Under the pieces are notes generated by a model. The model saw nothing but the letters and a program-made list of their open reading frames with translations, made no database searches and was not told the DNA's origin. From Acinetobacter piscicola (GTDB lineage: Bacteria; Pseudomonadota; Gammaproteobacteria; Pseudomonadales; Moraxellaceae): a stretch of 42,978 nt of DNA. The stretch spans positions 1-42,978 of the forward strand of contig NZ_NIFO01000029.1 of assembly GCF_002233755.1 (NCBI RefSeq). The letters are read 5' to 3'. Both the position numbers and the translations under genes were made by a program. Shown here one piece after another: positions 1 through 10,222 of this stretch; the first letter of the stretch is position 1; each line of letters starts with the position of its first letter.

Positions 1-40
1 TGTTGTTGCGAAAGTAACTCTATAAGCCCTTATGTATAGA

Positions 41-68
41 AAAAAGCGCTCCTTTGGGGCGCTTTTTT
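41..68 (+). terminator. Rho-independent terminator of an upstream gene outside the window
   Basis: Stem AGCGCTCC / GGGGCGCT (one G-T pair) with a TTT loop is followed by six T and preceded by an A run. No gene in the window precedes it, so it probably ends a gene or RNA to the left. Confidence 0.8.
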
Positions 69-109
69 ATGGTTTTGTCCTGCCCTAAATAAAAAAACCT
101 ATCTAATTT

Positions 110-409
110 TAAATTAACGTCAGTTCGGGATAAACTCTGATGTAAGTTATTGAAAAGATAGATCAGGTGCAGCGGAGTCTTACCATTTAAAGTCAGATGT
201 AAGGATTAACCTTCGGTTCGACCTACTTTTCTTTCGGGAAAAGTAGGCAAAACCATTTGTCAGTCGCCAACTCGACAGATACCATCAAGTACCTAATATA
301 TCGCAAAAACAGTATATTACAGGTGTAGCCCTGCCTCGAACAATGCGACTGACGTTTCCGCGTATCATATAGTTGGTAACATATCTTATCCCGAACTCAG
401 GTTAAATTA
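110..409. repeat. MITE-like structured repeat, copy 1 (element 117-402 plus 7-bp target duplications)
   Basis: A 286-bp non-coding element (117-402) is bounded by imperfect terminal inverted repeats: ACGTCAGTTCGGGATAA on the left, and ACCTGAGTTCGGGATAA when the right end is read on the minus strand (15 of 17 match). It is flanked by a perfect direct repeat TAAATTA at 110-116 and 403-409, as expected of a transposition target duplication. Inside are a 10-bp hairpin CCTACTTTTC / GAAAAGTAGG (222-231 / 238-247) and a long-range inverted repeat GTCAGTCGC / GCGACTGAC (259-267 / 345-353). No reading frame of useful length is present, so it would need a transposase in trans. A second copy lies at 16512-16855. 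The ends are seen directly; calling it a MITE is inference. Confidence 0.8.
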
Positions 410-813
410 GAAAGCGTTGAACAAAATTTTAATGTTCATTCATCATATTGGTTAGAAATTTAAATCATTAGAATATAGAGATTATGGTGATTGATGAGAT
501 GGTTGTGGTAAAAGTGATTGATAAGAAAAAGTGTTGCTTCTAGTTTGGTTTAGCCTGTTGGAATGCTGCAAGTAAAAGCAAATTATAAGTAGTCTAAGCA
601 TCTATAAGTATTCAACTCATATACTCCTGATTATATACACGATTCTAAATGGCTGAAATTGTCAGACAATGAGTCTATAAAGCTGTCCTTAACTGATATT
701 TGTATGACCTAAATTGAACTTATTAGATTTTTATAAAGTCGTAATATAACAATTAAGAAAAACAAACATAAAGTTTTGTGTACTGAAAAGTACGCTAAAA
801 AGGAGCAACAGCA
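403..813. other. Intergenic stretch with no recognised gene
   Basis: AT-rich sequence between the repeat element and the first gene. The only structure I see is a short inverted repeat GTACT / AGTAC (780-784 / 789-793) just upstream of the ribosome binding site at 801-805. It may hold the promoter of the 814 gene, but no convincing -35/-10 pair stands out. Confidence 0.5.
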
Positions 814-1695
814 ATGAATGCTAAAGTGAATATTTCCAATCGTGCAGGTGCATCATTCCCAGTACGCAGAATGAATTTTGATTTTGATGATGTGCCTGAA
901 TATTGGGCAAAAAATTCTGCTGGAATTACCCATTTCATGACAGCATTGTCTGCATTATTTCCAGATGGTGAAAAGCTATTTATCGATTCTGTGCGCGCGG
1001 TGCGCTATCACCCTGCCATTAAAGACAATGAAGCACTCCAAAAAGAAATCAGTGCTTTTATTGGGCAAGAAGCAATGCATACACATGAGCATGCTGGGTT
1101 TAATGCTTCAGCACAAAAATATGGACATGATGTTGCTAAGTATGAACGTGAAACGGGTAGATTAATTCAAGGTGCACGTAAATGGTTTGCTCGAGCTGTG
1201 CGACCATTTGGTATGACTCAAGAGATGGTTGATCTAACTGCAACGACGGCATTGGAACACTTTACTGCAACGCTTGCATCACAATTATTGATGAATAAGA
1301 ACATTCAGGCACTTATGACAGATCCAACAATGTCTTATATGTGGTATTGGCATGCAGTTGAAGAAAATGAACATAAAGCTGTTGCCTATGATGTTTATGA
1401 AGAAATATTTGGTCGAGGTGTGAAGGCGTATGCATTACGTAATACAGCTTTAGTCGTGGCAATGGCGCTAATTTTTGTGACTCAATCTTCTTTTGTCATT
1501 CGCTTATTGAAAGAGGATGGTAAGTTAAATTTGAAAGAATTAGGAATGATTTATAAATATGCTTATAGCCCATCGAAAGGGGTAATCACAGGGATGACTC
1601 GAGAGATGTTGGCATATTTTAAACCAGGTTTTCATCCAAATGATTTAGATACTGTTGATTTGTTAGAGAAATGGAAAGCTAAGTTAGGAATTTAA
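814..1695 (+). CDS. Predicted metal-dependent hydrolase (COG3687/PF10118-like, ferritin-like di-iron fold)
   Basis: A 293-aa protein resembling the predicted metal-dependent hydrolase family (COG3687). Acidic and histidine residues are spaced as in helical di-iron proteins: E53, the E85-x2-H88-x-H90-E91-H92 cluster, E148-H149, and H180 with E183/E184 and E186-H187. These could form a two-metal site; that is inference from the pattern. A hydrophobic stretch at about 209-230 may be a membrane-associated helix. The start is supported by AGGAG at 801-805, 8 nt before ATG. It stands alone, between the repeat element and its own terminator (1736-1759). The substrate is unknown; relatives are annotated only as hydrolases, and a lipid-related role is only a guess. 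Confidence 0.75.
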   Translation: MNAKVNISNRAGASFPVRRMNFDFDDVPEYWAKNSAGITHFMTALSALFPDGEKLFIDSVRAVRYHPAIKDNEALQKEISAFIGQEAMHTHEHAGFNASAQKYGHDVAKYERETGRLIQGARKWFARAVRPFGMTQEMVDLTATTALEHFTATLASQLLMNKNIQALMTDPTMSYMWYWHAVEENEHKAVAYDVYEEIFGRGVKAYALRNTALVVAMALIFVTQSSFVIRLLKEDGKLNLKELGMIYKYAYSPSKGVITGMTREMLAYFKPGFHPNDLDTVDLLEKWKAKLGI

Positions 1696-1735
1696 TTTTC
1701 TAATATCTAGGTGTTTTAGCAGATCTATTGTGAAT

Positions 1736-1759
1736 AGAGCAACAATTGTTGCTCTTTTT
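1736..1759 (+). terminator. Rho-independent terminator after the metal-dependent hydrolase gene
   Basis: Perfect inverted repeat AGAGCAAC-AATT-GTTGCTCT followed by a T run, 40 bases after the stop codon. Confidence 0.85.
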
Positions 1760-1819
1760 ATTAGACATCTTTTGATAATTTCTTATAATTCATTTTTTAT
1801 TTTAAGTTGATGAACGAAG

Positions 1820-2278
1820 ATGATTCGTTTGATGCAAGCTTCTGATCTGCAAGTTGTCGTTGAGATTGAAAACCTAGTACAAAGTCACCCTTGGACAAAA
1901 AAACAATTTGAGGAATCAATGGATGGCTATGTAAGCACTGTAATCGAACAAGACCAGCAAGTTGTTGGTTTTTGTATCTTACAACCTGTTTTAGATGAGG
2001 CGAATTTGTTATTGATGGCAATTCATCCGAGTCAGCAGGGCAAAGGCCTAGGCTTTAAGCTTTTAGATGAATCGATTGCCTTGCTGAAAAATAATCCAGT
2101 TCAAATTTTCCTTGAAGTGCGTGAGTCAAATCAAGCAGCAATCGCTTTATATGAAAAGGCAGAATTTCACCAAATTGATTTAAGGAAAAACTATTATCCT
2201 AAAAAAGAAGGTGGTCGCGAGCATGCCATTATTATGGTAAAAACCTGTGGTGATGATTTTTCTCAATTATTTAAATAG
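1820..2278 (+). CDS. rimI: RimI-type ribosomal protein S18 alanine N-acetyltransferase
   Basis: A 152-aa GNAT-fold enzyme. The acetyl-CoA pyrophosphate-binding loop is visible as HPSQQGKGLG (residues 69-78). It is followed by LEVRESN (about 98-104), the ALYEKAEF helix (109-116) and an NYYP motif (124-127), a set typical of RimI, which acetylates the N-terminal alanine of ribosomal protein S18. The length matches the family. The start at 1820 is chosen because the protein then begins directly with the first GNAT strand; an ATG at 1810 is out of frame and the ribosome binding site is weak. It is a single gene on the plus strand, converging on bpt. Other GNAT substrates cannot be excluded by sequence alone. 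Confidence 0.8.
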   Translation: MIRLMQASDLQVVVEIENLVQSHPWTKKQFEESMDGYVSTVIEQDQQVVGFCILQPVLDEANLLLMAIHPSQQGKGLGFKLLDESIALLKNNPVQIFLEVRESNQAAIALYEKAEFHQIDLRKNYYPKKEGGREHAIIMVKTCGDDFSQLFK

Positions 2279-2312
2279 GTTTGAGTGATTGTTTTAAATA
2301 GATAATTAAAAT

Positions 2313-2340
2313 AAAAAAGCCGATTATTTGATAATCGGCT
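2313..2340 (-). terminator. Terminator of the aat-bpt operon, overlapping the bpt stop codon
   Basis: Perfect 10-bp stem AGCCGATTAT / ATAATCGGCT (2318-2327 / 2331-2340) with an A run on its left, which reads as a T run on the minus strand. The bpt stop codon (2324-2326) lies within the stem. There is no T run on the plus strand, so it serves the minus strand. Confidence 0.8.
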
Positions 2341-3139
2341 CATTCCATTCAGAGGGGAGAGTCGTCATTAGCATGTCTCCCAGCTGTTGGATCTCTTGCG
2401 GTTCTAAATGGCGGTTAATGCGTCGCCATTGACCATCTAATAACAGTTCAAAAGGCGCATATTGGGATTTGTAATTCATTTTATTGGAATGTGGAACCCA
2501 ATAGCCTAAATAGACATAGTCTAAATTCTGTGATTGCACATATTCGATTTGCTTGAGTACGGCAAATACACCCAGTGAGCGTTTGTTTTCATCGGGATCA
2601 AAAAAGGTATATACAGCAGAAATACCATCATCTAACTGATCACAAGTCGAAACACTAATCAGTCGATCATCTTTCCATAATTCTAAGAAGAAGCTATCAG
2701 TACAACTGTGGATTAAAAATTTCTCAAATTGATCATAACTTGGTGGAAACATATCTCCATCTGCATGTCTTTCAAGAATGTAACGTTCATAAAGTTGATA
2801 ATGTGTTTGAGTGGCTTGTTTTGTAGAAATGATTTTTACTGTTAAATCTTGATTGCGTTTCCATGCTTTTTTTTGTGCACTACTCATTTTAAATTCTGCA
2901 ACAGGCACACGGCAGGAAAGACACTGTCGACAAAGATGGCATTCAGGTCGATAAACAAAATCGCCACTGCGTCTAAAGCCCACTCTAGATAGCTCAGACA
3001 GCGTGACTACATCGATCCGTTGAATCGGGTCAAGAAACACCATTCTGGCAGATTTATTCTCTAAATAACTGCAATCGTGGGGTGGCGTAATGTAGTACTG
3101 TAAGTCGTTTAATAGGGACTTGGGATGATAAGAATTCAT
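2324..3139 (-). CDS. bpt: Aspartate/glutamate leucyltransferase (Bpt, arginyltransferase family)
   Basis: A 271-aa member of the ATE family. Bacterial Bpt transfers leucine from Leu-tRNA to proteins with N-terminal Asp or Glu, marking them for ClpS/ClpAP degradation in the N-end rule pathway. The N-terminal half carries the conserved cysteine cluster CHLCRQCLSC (residues 67-76) and an upstream Cys at 23. The C-terminal half has the GNAT-like region typical of ATE enzymes, with YTFFDPDENKRSLG. The length fits Bpt rather than the longer eukaryotic ATE1. It lies 22 bp downstream of aat on the same strand, and this pairing of the two N-end-rule transferases is a common gene order in Pseudomonas and relatives. 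The start gives the canonical N-terminal region with the DLQYYITPPH segment. Confidence 0.92.
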   Translation of the reverse strand: MNSYHPKSLLNDLQYYITPPHDCSYLENKSARMVFLDPIQRIDVVTLSELSRVGFRRSGDFVYRPECHLCRQCLSCRVPVAEFKMSSAQKKAWKRNQDLTVKIISTKQATQTHYQLYERYILERHADGDMFPPSYDQFEKFLIHSCTDSFFLELWKDDRLISVSTCDQLDDGISAVYTFFDPDENKRSLGVFAVLKQIEYVQSQNLDYVYLGYWVPHSNKMNYKSQYAPFELLLDGQWRRINRHLEPQEIQQLGDMLMTTLPSEWNEPIIK

Positions 3140-3161
3140 AAATCATGTCCCTCCTTTATTT

Positions 3162-3893
3162 TCATTCCATTAAATGCGAAAAATTCGCTATTGTTTTACT
3201 TGAAAATACACGCTCTTGATAACTTTTCCAATCTATAGGGGGCTGTTTTATTACATCTTGTAACGATTTAAGGTATTCCTGACGAGAAAGTGTACAAGCA
3301 CCGAGGCTGATGAGGTGATCATTGACCAATTGACAATCAATCCAAGGTAAATGATTTTCTCGACCAATCAGCATTAATGTATAAAAAGCCATTTTGGATA
3401 CATCGGTTTGAGTACTAAACATTGATTCGCCAAAACAACCCTGTCCAATGGTGACGCCATATAGACCACCAACGATGGTATTTTGATCCCAAACTTCAAC
3501 GCTGTATGCATAGCCTGCTTCAAATAAATCGCAATATCCTTGGATAATATCTTCAGAAATCCATGTTTCATCTGCATAACTACGTGGCATAGCGCAAGAA
3601 CGAATGACTGTTTCAAAGTTACGATTGATGGTAATCGCATAGTCAAACTTCTTCATATTCCGCAGCAATGATTTACTGGGTTGATAATCATTCGGACGGA
3701 TAATACAGCGTGGTTCTGGACTCCACCAACAGATCGGTTCGCCTTCTGAAAACCATGGGAATAATCCATGGGTATATGCTTCATAAAGTGTGGATGCTGT
3801 TAAATCTGCACCAATACAAATAAGACCTTGTTCATCTGGATCAGCTTCAACTGGATCTGGAAATATAAATTGTGAAAGAGGAAGTTGACTCAC
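3162..3893 (-). CDS. aat: Leucyl/phenylalanyl-tRNA--protein transferase
   Basis: A 243-aa protein with clear Aat signatures: [20 protein letters not shown] near the N terminus (residues 11-30), GLFPWF (43-48), WWSPEPR (56-62) and [17 protein letters not shown] in the middle. Aat adds Leu or Phe from aminoacyl-tRNA to the N terminus of proteins beginning with Arg or Lys, creating primary N-degrons in the cytoplasm. The length equals that of the family. It is the first gene of the aat-bpt operon; the two proteins act on basic and acidic N termini respectively. A terminator of the preceding methyltransferase gene lies immediately upstream (3906-3940), so the promoter must be squeezed into a few tens of bases or transcription must read through. 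Confidence 0.95.
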   Translation of the reverse strand: MSQLPLSQFIFPDPVEADPDEQGLICIGADLTASTLYEAYTHGLFPWFSEGEPICWWSPEPRCIIRPNDYQPSKSLLRNMKKFDYAITINRNFETVIRSCAMPRSYADETWISEDIIQGYCDLFEAGYAYSVEVWDQNTIVGGLYGVTIGQGCFGESMFSTQTDVSKMAFYTLMLIGRENHLPWIDCQLVNDHLISLGACTLSRQEYLKSLQDVIKQPPIDWKSYQERVFSSKTIANFSHLME

Positions 3894-3905
3894 GTTTCAT
3901 CATCA

Positions 3906-3940
3906 AATAAAAAAGATCAGCTTTATATTAGCTGATCTTT
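3906..3940 (-). terminator. Terminator after the methyltransferase gene
   Basis: 11-bp stem AAAGATCAGCT / AGCTGATCTTT (3912-3922 / 3930-3940). The A-rich run at 3906-3914 reads as a T run on the minus strand. It sits between the methyltransferase stop and the aat start. Confidence 0.8.
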
Positions 3941-3962
3941 GTGGGTTGTGTCGTGTTAGATG

Positions 3963-5516
3963 TTATGCAAAAAGTTTCAGTTGCTTCGCAATTTTTAATT
4001 TATCGCTCTGAATAAACTTTTGCGCTTTTTCTTGAAGCACGTCTAAACTTTGCTTGCGATCAGAGACTGCATTGCCATCTTTATCTAAGACTTTCCAATC
4101 CAATTGATCAAGAACACCTTGAATGTATTCGGCGAATTGTTTTGCTGTTTTAAGACCATCGACAAAATGAGCACGATAGTACAATTGGCTAAATTGATCT
4201 GCAGGAATGCCAATTCCAGTGATTGCACATGCTAACACTTGATAATTTTGATGGTAACTGGCTTGCTCTAGCATGTAGTGATTGAGTTTTTGTGAATATT
4301 GAAGTTGTTCTTCTGTTGCTGGATTCTGCGAGCAAGGTAAAGCTAAACCTAAATGGCACAAAATCACCAAGGCATTTAAAATTTGAGCATAATTTAAATT
4401 AGGAATCGCTTTTTCTAATTCAGCAATGGTCTGAGGTTGATAGTCCTGCTTTTTGAAATACGCACCTAAAGGTTCATAAATATTTTGAATTAAATTAAAT
4501 TCACCCAAATACCCATTAATAGTTTTTGGCAAAGTTTCAGGTGCCGTAAGCAATACAAAGGCTGTATTTCTAAGACGATGTTGTTTTTGCAAAGCTGTTA
4601 AATTATTTTTTCCACGGATAAATAGATCTTTTCTAAATTGTGTATTTGCAAAATAGTCACGACATTGTTCTTTAAAAATTGGATGTTCAATCTGATTCAG
4701 AAAAATTTGGTGCTCTTGAGTAAAATTAATATTATCCAATTGCGTATTAAGGTCGGTTGAACCTGCATAAGACAGTTTAACGTCTTCTAAAATTCGGACT
4801 ACTTGTTGGAATGAAAAGCATTGCCAATCTTGATTTAAATATTCATGAATTAAATAATTCGGATTTTGATTTTGTAAGTCTTGTACTTTGCTTAAAGCAT
4901 TTGGATTACGTTTAGCGAAATTTGGATTTTGTTGCAAAAGAGATTCACTAAATGCCAGAGAATCTTTGACCTTTTGAATCGGGTTAGTACTGGTGCTGTT
5001 AAATTTGAAATGGCTATGAAATAACTCACGAATCGGCATATTAGCAGCCCAACCCGTAACACAGTTATAACTAATGTAAACAATACCATTCGGTTTTAAA
5101 AACTTTCGAATGAATTTTAAAATAATATGTTGATTTTCATGGCTAATCCAACTCCAAATTCCATGTAGGCTGATTGAATTAAACATCGGTAAATCTTTAT
5201 TTAACAGCTCTTCAAAACTTGCATCATAAAAGTGATGGGGTACTAGGCATTGTTCAGCCAATTGATTGGCATGTGCTGCATGTGCAGGATTAAAATCTGT
5301 ACCGTAAAATGTACCAAAACTTGCAGCAGCATGAATATTGAGACTAACGCCTTGACCAAAACCAAGCTCGCAATGCATATCGTCTAAATCATTACTTGAA
5401 CAATCAACGCCATTTAAAAGTAGACAAAATTTTTGATAATTTGGACTTAAATCTTTGTAATAGCCATATGTGTAATTTACTTCAGTTTGATAACCATCTG
5501 TCCATGCTGTCGTCAC
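3963..5516 (-). CDS. Class I SAM-dependent methyltransferase with C-terminal regulatory domain
   Basis: A 517-aa protein. The N-terminal half is a Rossmann-type methyltransferase, with SAM-binding motif I ELGFGQG at residues 50-56 and the acidic motif II segment YGTDFNPAHA at about 71-80. The SLHGIWSWIS and YISYNCVTGW segments match the family in which a methyltransferase is joined to a predicted regulatory domain (PF10119 type). The C-terminal half (about 220-517) is the proposed regulatory part and has no catalytic motif I recognise. The substrate is unknown. It is monocistronic, with a terminator on each side (3906-3940 and 5574-5602). The start has little choice: the ORF begins MTTAWTDGYQ, as expected for the family. 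Family call is firm; biological role is open. Confidence 0.75.
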   Translation of the reverse strand: MTTAWTDGYQTEVNYTYGYYKDLSPNYQKFCLLLNGVDCSSNDLDDMHCELGFGQGVSLNIHAAASFGTFYGTDFNPAHAAHANQLAEQCLVPHHFYDASFEELLNKDLPMFNSISLHGIWSWISHENQHIILKFIRKFLKPNGIVYISYNCVTGWAANMPIRELFHSHFKFNSTSTNPIQKVKDSLAFSESLLQQNPNFAKRNPNALSKVQDLQNQNPNYLIHEYLNQDWQCFSFQQVVRILEDVKLSYAGSTDLNTQLDNINFTQEHQIFLNQIEHPIFKEQCRDYFANTQFRKDLFIRGKNNLTALQKQHRLRNTAFVLLTAPETLPKTINGYLGEFNLIQNIYEPLGAYFKKQDYQPQTIAELEKAIPNLNYAQILNALVILCHLGLALPCSQNPATEEQLQYSQKLNHYMLEQASYHQNYQVLACAITGIGIPADQFSQLYYRAHFVDGLKTAKQFAEYIQGVLDQLDWKVLDKDGNAVSDRKQSLDVLQEKAQKFIQSDKLKIAKQLKLFA

Positions 5517-5573
5517 AGTATTTTTCCCATATTAAAATTATAAAAATGATTCAACTATTTATAAATTAAAAAT

Positions 5574-5602
5574 AAATAAACCGCCATATAGGCGGTTTAT
5601 TT
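5574..5602 (-). terminator. Strong terminator after trxB
   Basis: 12-bp perfect stem AAATAAACCGCC / GGCGGTTTATTT (5574-5585 / 5591-5602) with an ATATA loop. Both sides have T-rich continuations, so it could act in both directions; here it ends trxB. Confidence 0.85.
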
Positions 5603-5628
5603 TTACAAAAAATAATCAATGCGTATAT

Positions 5629-6899
<1,271 letters not shown>

Positions 6900-9800
6900 A
6901 TGACTGCGGTGTCGAATGTTTATGCACAGCGCTTTTTAACAACAATATTCTTGATTTCATTTGGGATATATCTGTTCCTTGCAACAGTGACTTATACGCC
7001 ATTTGATCCAGGTTGGATGCATATCTCAAGTGATACACAGCAGGTTTCAAATGCCAGTGGTGTAGCAGGGGCGTGGATTGCAGATTTATTGTTTGGCTTT
7101 TTAGGTTGGGCGAGTTTACTTATCCCTGTATTTATATTTATTGAAGCTGTGCAAGTATGGTGGCCAAGAAGTTTTTTAAGCCGTCCATTTCGTTATGCTG
7201 CTCAATTTTTCATTTTACTTGCAACTTCAAGCTTTTTATATTTGATGTGGAATGTGCCAGCAGACACTTTGGCAAATGCATCAGGTGGAATCGTTGGATA
7301 TGAGTTGGGTGAAAGTCTCACTCAATTGATCACGGTTTACGGCGCTGTTGTATTACTGATTATTTTATTGCTTGTTTTGTTTACTTTAGCCTTCGGGATT
7401 CAATGGAATAGAACATGGTCGACATTAAAAGCCACACCATCATATTTACAAGAACTCTTTTATAGAAATGTCCCTGAGAGTGAGTCTGCATTTGATTTAA
7501 CGACATCTCAAAAAAATAAAAACCGTTCAGCAGCACAAAAGCCTGTACCTGTAACAGCTCAAGCCGAATTTGTTGAGCCTGAAGATGAAGTTCATACAAA
7601 AGAACATTTGGTTATTAAGAAAACCAAACATTCACAAACAGCTGAGCGCTTGTTTGACGATATGGTAGAGCAGGAACACAGAACTCAACAGCCTTCTCAG
7701 TTTGATCAAGATGGCTTCAGCGATATTGATGATTTAGAGTTAGAACGTACTTTAGAAAAGGCTCATCGCTTAGAACAAGACAGTAAACGTACAGTTTCGT
7801 CGGGTGAGGTTTGGAAAGCGCTACAACAAGACCAAGATCATAACAGTGATATTGATGCACTTCTGAAAGCTTCAGAGGATGATTTAAAGCACACTTTTAA
7901 TGATCCTGAACATGTTGCACGTGATGCCTTTGAGGCAAATTTGAATCGTCAAGAAAAGTCTTTAAATTGGGATGATGATCAAGTCTTTGATGAGTTGTTG
8001 GCAGTTGTGCCAAACGGTCAAACAGCAACCGATATTCATAGCCCATTTAATAGCGAAACTGTTCAATCTCAACATAATGTAAATCAACATTTAGCTCATA
8101 CGTTAGGACAAGCTCTACCAGAATTTAATTCTAGTGCTTCTGTTGCAATTGTGACGTCAAGTGCGACAGTACAAACTCTTGCGAGTGAATTGGATGATTT
8201 AGCAATGCTTGCTGATGATGGCTTTACAGATATTGCAGATGGTGGCTTTAGCGATAATGATCATCAGCATAACCAAGTAGCTCATCAGACAGCAGCGAAA
8301 ACCACAACAAATTATTCACAATCGACAGCGTTTACACGTGCGGATATTCAAACAAATATACAGCCAGTAACATTGGTGAGTGAAGAAGAGAAATCGTTAA
8401 TTGCTTCAGATAAAGATGCTTTTAGAGATGCATGGCAGGAAACGGCAGGTAAACCTCTAGAAGAAATTGAAGATCAAACTGAAGATGACTTTGATTTAGA
8501 TGCACCATTGATAGATTCGCATGGGCGACCGATGTCACGTGCAATGCAAGTGGCTCAAAAGCGTCGTGATTTACCAACATTACCTGGTTTAGAGTTGTTA
8601 GATAAAGTTGATCCAAATAAAAAAGTCAATTTTACCGCAGAGCAACTTTCTCGATTATCCGAACTTTTGGAAATTAAACTTCAAGAGTTTAATGTCAAAG
8701 CAAAAGTGATTGAAGCACAACCGGGCCCAGTCGTTACTCGTTTTGAGTTGGATTTAGCACCGGGTGTTAAAGCCTCTAAAGTGACAAATATTTCACGAGA
8801 TTTAGCACGTTCAATGTCGATGGCATCTGTACGTGTGGTTGAGGTCATTCCGGGTAAACCGTATATCGGTATTGAAGTGCCAAACAGTTCGCGTGAAATG
8901 GTGCGACTCATCGAACTCCTTGAAACGCCAATGTTTAAAGACCCATCTGGCATGCTTTCAATGGCGATGGGTAAAGATATTTCGGGTAATCCAGTAATTA
9001 CAGATTTGGGTAAAGCACCTCACATGTTGGTTGCGGGTACCACAGGTTCTGGTAAATCTGTTGCTGTAAACTCGATGATTTTATCAATGTTATTGAAATA
9101 TACACCTGATCAATTACGTTTAATTCTCATCGATCCAAAACAATTGGAATTGGCAAACTATAATGATATCCCTCATTTATTGACGCCTGTTGTCACTGAC
9201 ATGAAAGATGCAGTCAGCGCGCTGAATTGGTGTGTCAATGAAATGGAACGCCGTTATAAGCTCATGTCTTTCTTAAAGATTCGTAAATTGGCAGACTATA
9301 ACCGTAAGGTTGAAGAAGCAATTGCGAATGGTGAGGATTTAATTGATCCAACGTGGAAGCCTAGCGATTCGGTTATGCAAGAACGTACGCCAAGATTACA
9401 ACCTTTACCATCGATTGTGATTGTTGCCGATGAGTTCGCCGATATGATCATGCAAGTGGGTAAGAAAGCTGAAGAAATGATTACGCGCCTTGCGCAGAAA
9501 TCACGTGCTGCGGGTATCCATTTATTACTTGCAACACAACGACCATCTGTTGATGTGATCACAGGTTTGATCAAAGCCAATATTCCAACGCGTGTTGCTT
9601 TACGTGTAAACAGTAAGATTGACTCACGTACCATTCTTGATGGTGGTGGGGCAGAAGACTTATTAGGTCATGGTGATATGTTATTCCTCGGGCCCGGTAA
9701 AATTGACCCTGAGCGTGTACATGGTGCATTTATCAGTGACGATGAAGTAAACCGTATCTGTGATGCATGGCGTGAGCGTGGTGATCCAGATTATGTCGAT

Positions 9801-10052
9801 GAAATCCTGACACCTTTTGATGAAGAACCGACTTCTCGTGGTTTTGAAGATGGTGATGGTGATCCAAATCGTGATGCTTTATACGACCAATGTGTTTCCT
9901 TTGTTCTAGAAACACGCAAGGTTTCAGTTTCATCGTTACAGCGTAAGTTTAGTTTAGGCTATAATCGTGCGGCACGTATTGTGGATCAAATGCAAGAGCA
10001 GGGCATTGTCAGCGAACAAGGTGCTAACGGTAAACGTGATATTTTGGTTTAG
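6900..10052 (+). CDS. ftsK: DNA translocase FtsK
   Basis: A 1050-aa septal DNA pump. The N terminus has four predicted membrane helices (about 10-30, 50-80, 98-118, 150-172). A low-complexity, acidic and Gln/His-rich linker spans about 190-560. The C-terminal RecA-like motor carries Walker A GTTGSGKS at 713-720 and Walker B IVIVADEFADM near 838-848. The last 60 residues are the winged-helix gamma domain (SVSSLQRKFSLGYNRAARIV), which in the family reads KOPS sites and activates XerCD at dif. FtsK couples chromosome segregation to division. The start is backed by AGGA at 6890-6893, 6 nt before ATG. The linker contains near-repeats of DGFSDI / DGFTDI (about residues 270 and 440). It is monocistronic, with a terminator at 10077-10110. 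Confidence 0.96.
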   Translation: MTAVSNVYAQRFLTTIFLISFGIYLFLATVTYTPFDPGWMHISSDTQQVSNASGVAGAWIADLLFGFLGWASLLIPVFIFIEAVQVWWPRSFLSRPFRYAAQFFILLATSSFLYLMWNVPADTLANASGGIVGYELGESLTQLITVYGAVVLLIILLLVLFTLAFGIQWNRTWSTLKATPSYLQELFYRNVPESESAFDLTTSQKNKNRSAAQKPVPVTAQAEFVEPEDEVHTKEHLVIKKTKHSQTAERLFDDMVEQEHRTQQPSQFDQDGFSDIDDLELERTLEKAHRLEQDSKRTVSSGEVWKALQQDQDHNSDIDALLKASEDDLKHTFNDPEHVARDAFEANLNRQEKSLNWDDDQVFDELLAVVPNGQTATDIHSPFNSETVQSQHNVNQHLAHTLGQALPEFNSSASVAIVTSSATVQTLASELDDLAMLADDGFTDIADGGFSDNDHQHNQVAHQTAAKTTTNYSQSTAFTRADIQTNIQPVTLVSEEEKSLIASDKDAFRDAWQETAGKPLEEIEDQTEDDFDLDAPLIDSHGRPMSRAMQVAQKRRDLPTLPGLELLDKVDPNKKVNFTAEQLSRLSELLEIKLQEFNVKAKVIEAQPGPVVTRFELDLAPGVKASKVTNISRDLARSMSMASVRVVEVIPGKPYIGIEVPNSSREMVRLIELLETPMFKDPSGMLSMAMGKDISGNPVITDLGKAPHMLVAGTTGSGKSVAVNSMILSMLLKYTPDQLRLILIDPKQLELANYNDIPHLLTPVVTDMKDAVSALNWCVNEMERRYKLMSFLKIRKLADYNRKVEEAIANGEDLIDPTWKPSDSVMQERTPRLQPLPSIVIVADEFADMIMQVGKKAEEMITRLAQKSRAAGIHLLLATQRPSVDVITGLIKANIPTRVALRVNSKIDSRTILDGGGAEDLLGHGDMLFLGPGKIDPERVHGAFISDDEVNRICDAWRERGDPDYVDEILTPFDEEPTSRGFEDGDGDPNRDALYDQCVSFVLETRKVSVSSLQRKFSLGYNRAARIVDQMQEQGIVSEQGANGKRDILV

Positions 10053-10076
10053 TACGCTATCTTTCATAAAATAATG

Positions 10077-10110
10077 AAAATGCCCCGTCAAAATGAAGGG
10101 GTATTTTTTA
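10077..10110 (+). terminator. Terminator after ftsK
   Basis: Stem AAAATGCCCC / GGGGTATTTT (one G-T pair) with an 11-nt loop, ending in a T run. Confidence 0.8.
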
Positions 10111-10222
10111 TTGTAGATCAGCTTTTTTATATGTTAATAATGTTTTATCTGGAGCTAAGTGAAACACAACTTTTCACATAAATGTAGTAGTATAACCATC
10201 CAAATTCAACGAGCTTCTCAAG

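Noticed and set aside
117..402. Protein-coding or autonomous transposon reading of repeat copy 1
   Set aside because: No reading frame of useful length or transposase motif in either copy.
9296..9634. 112-residue minus-strand frame within ftsK
   Set aside because: Antisense shadow of the conserved ATPase domain; no ribosome binding site and no recognisable domain.
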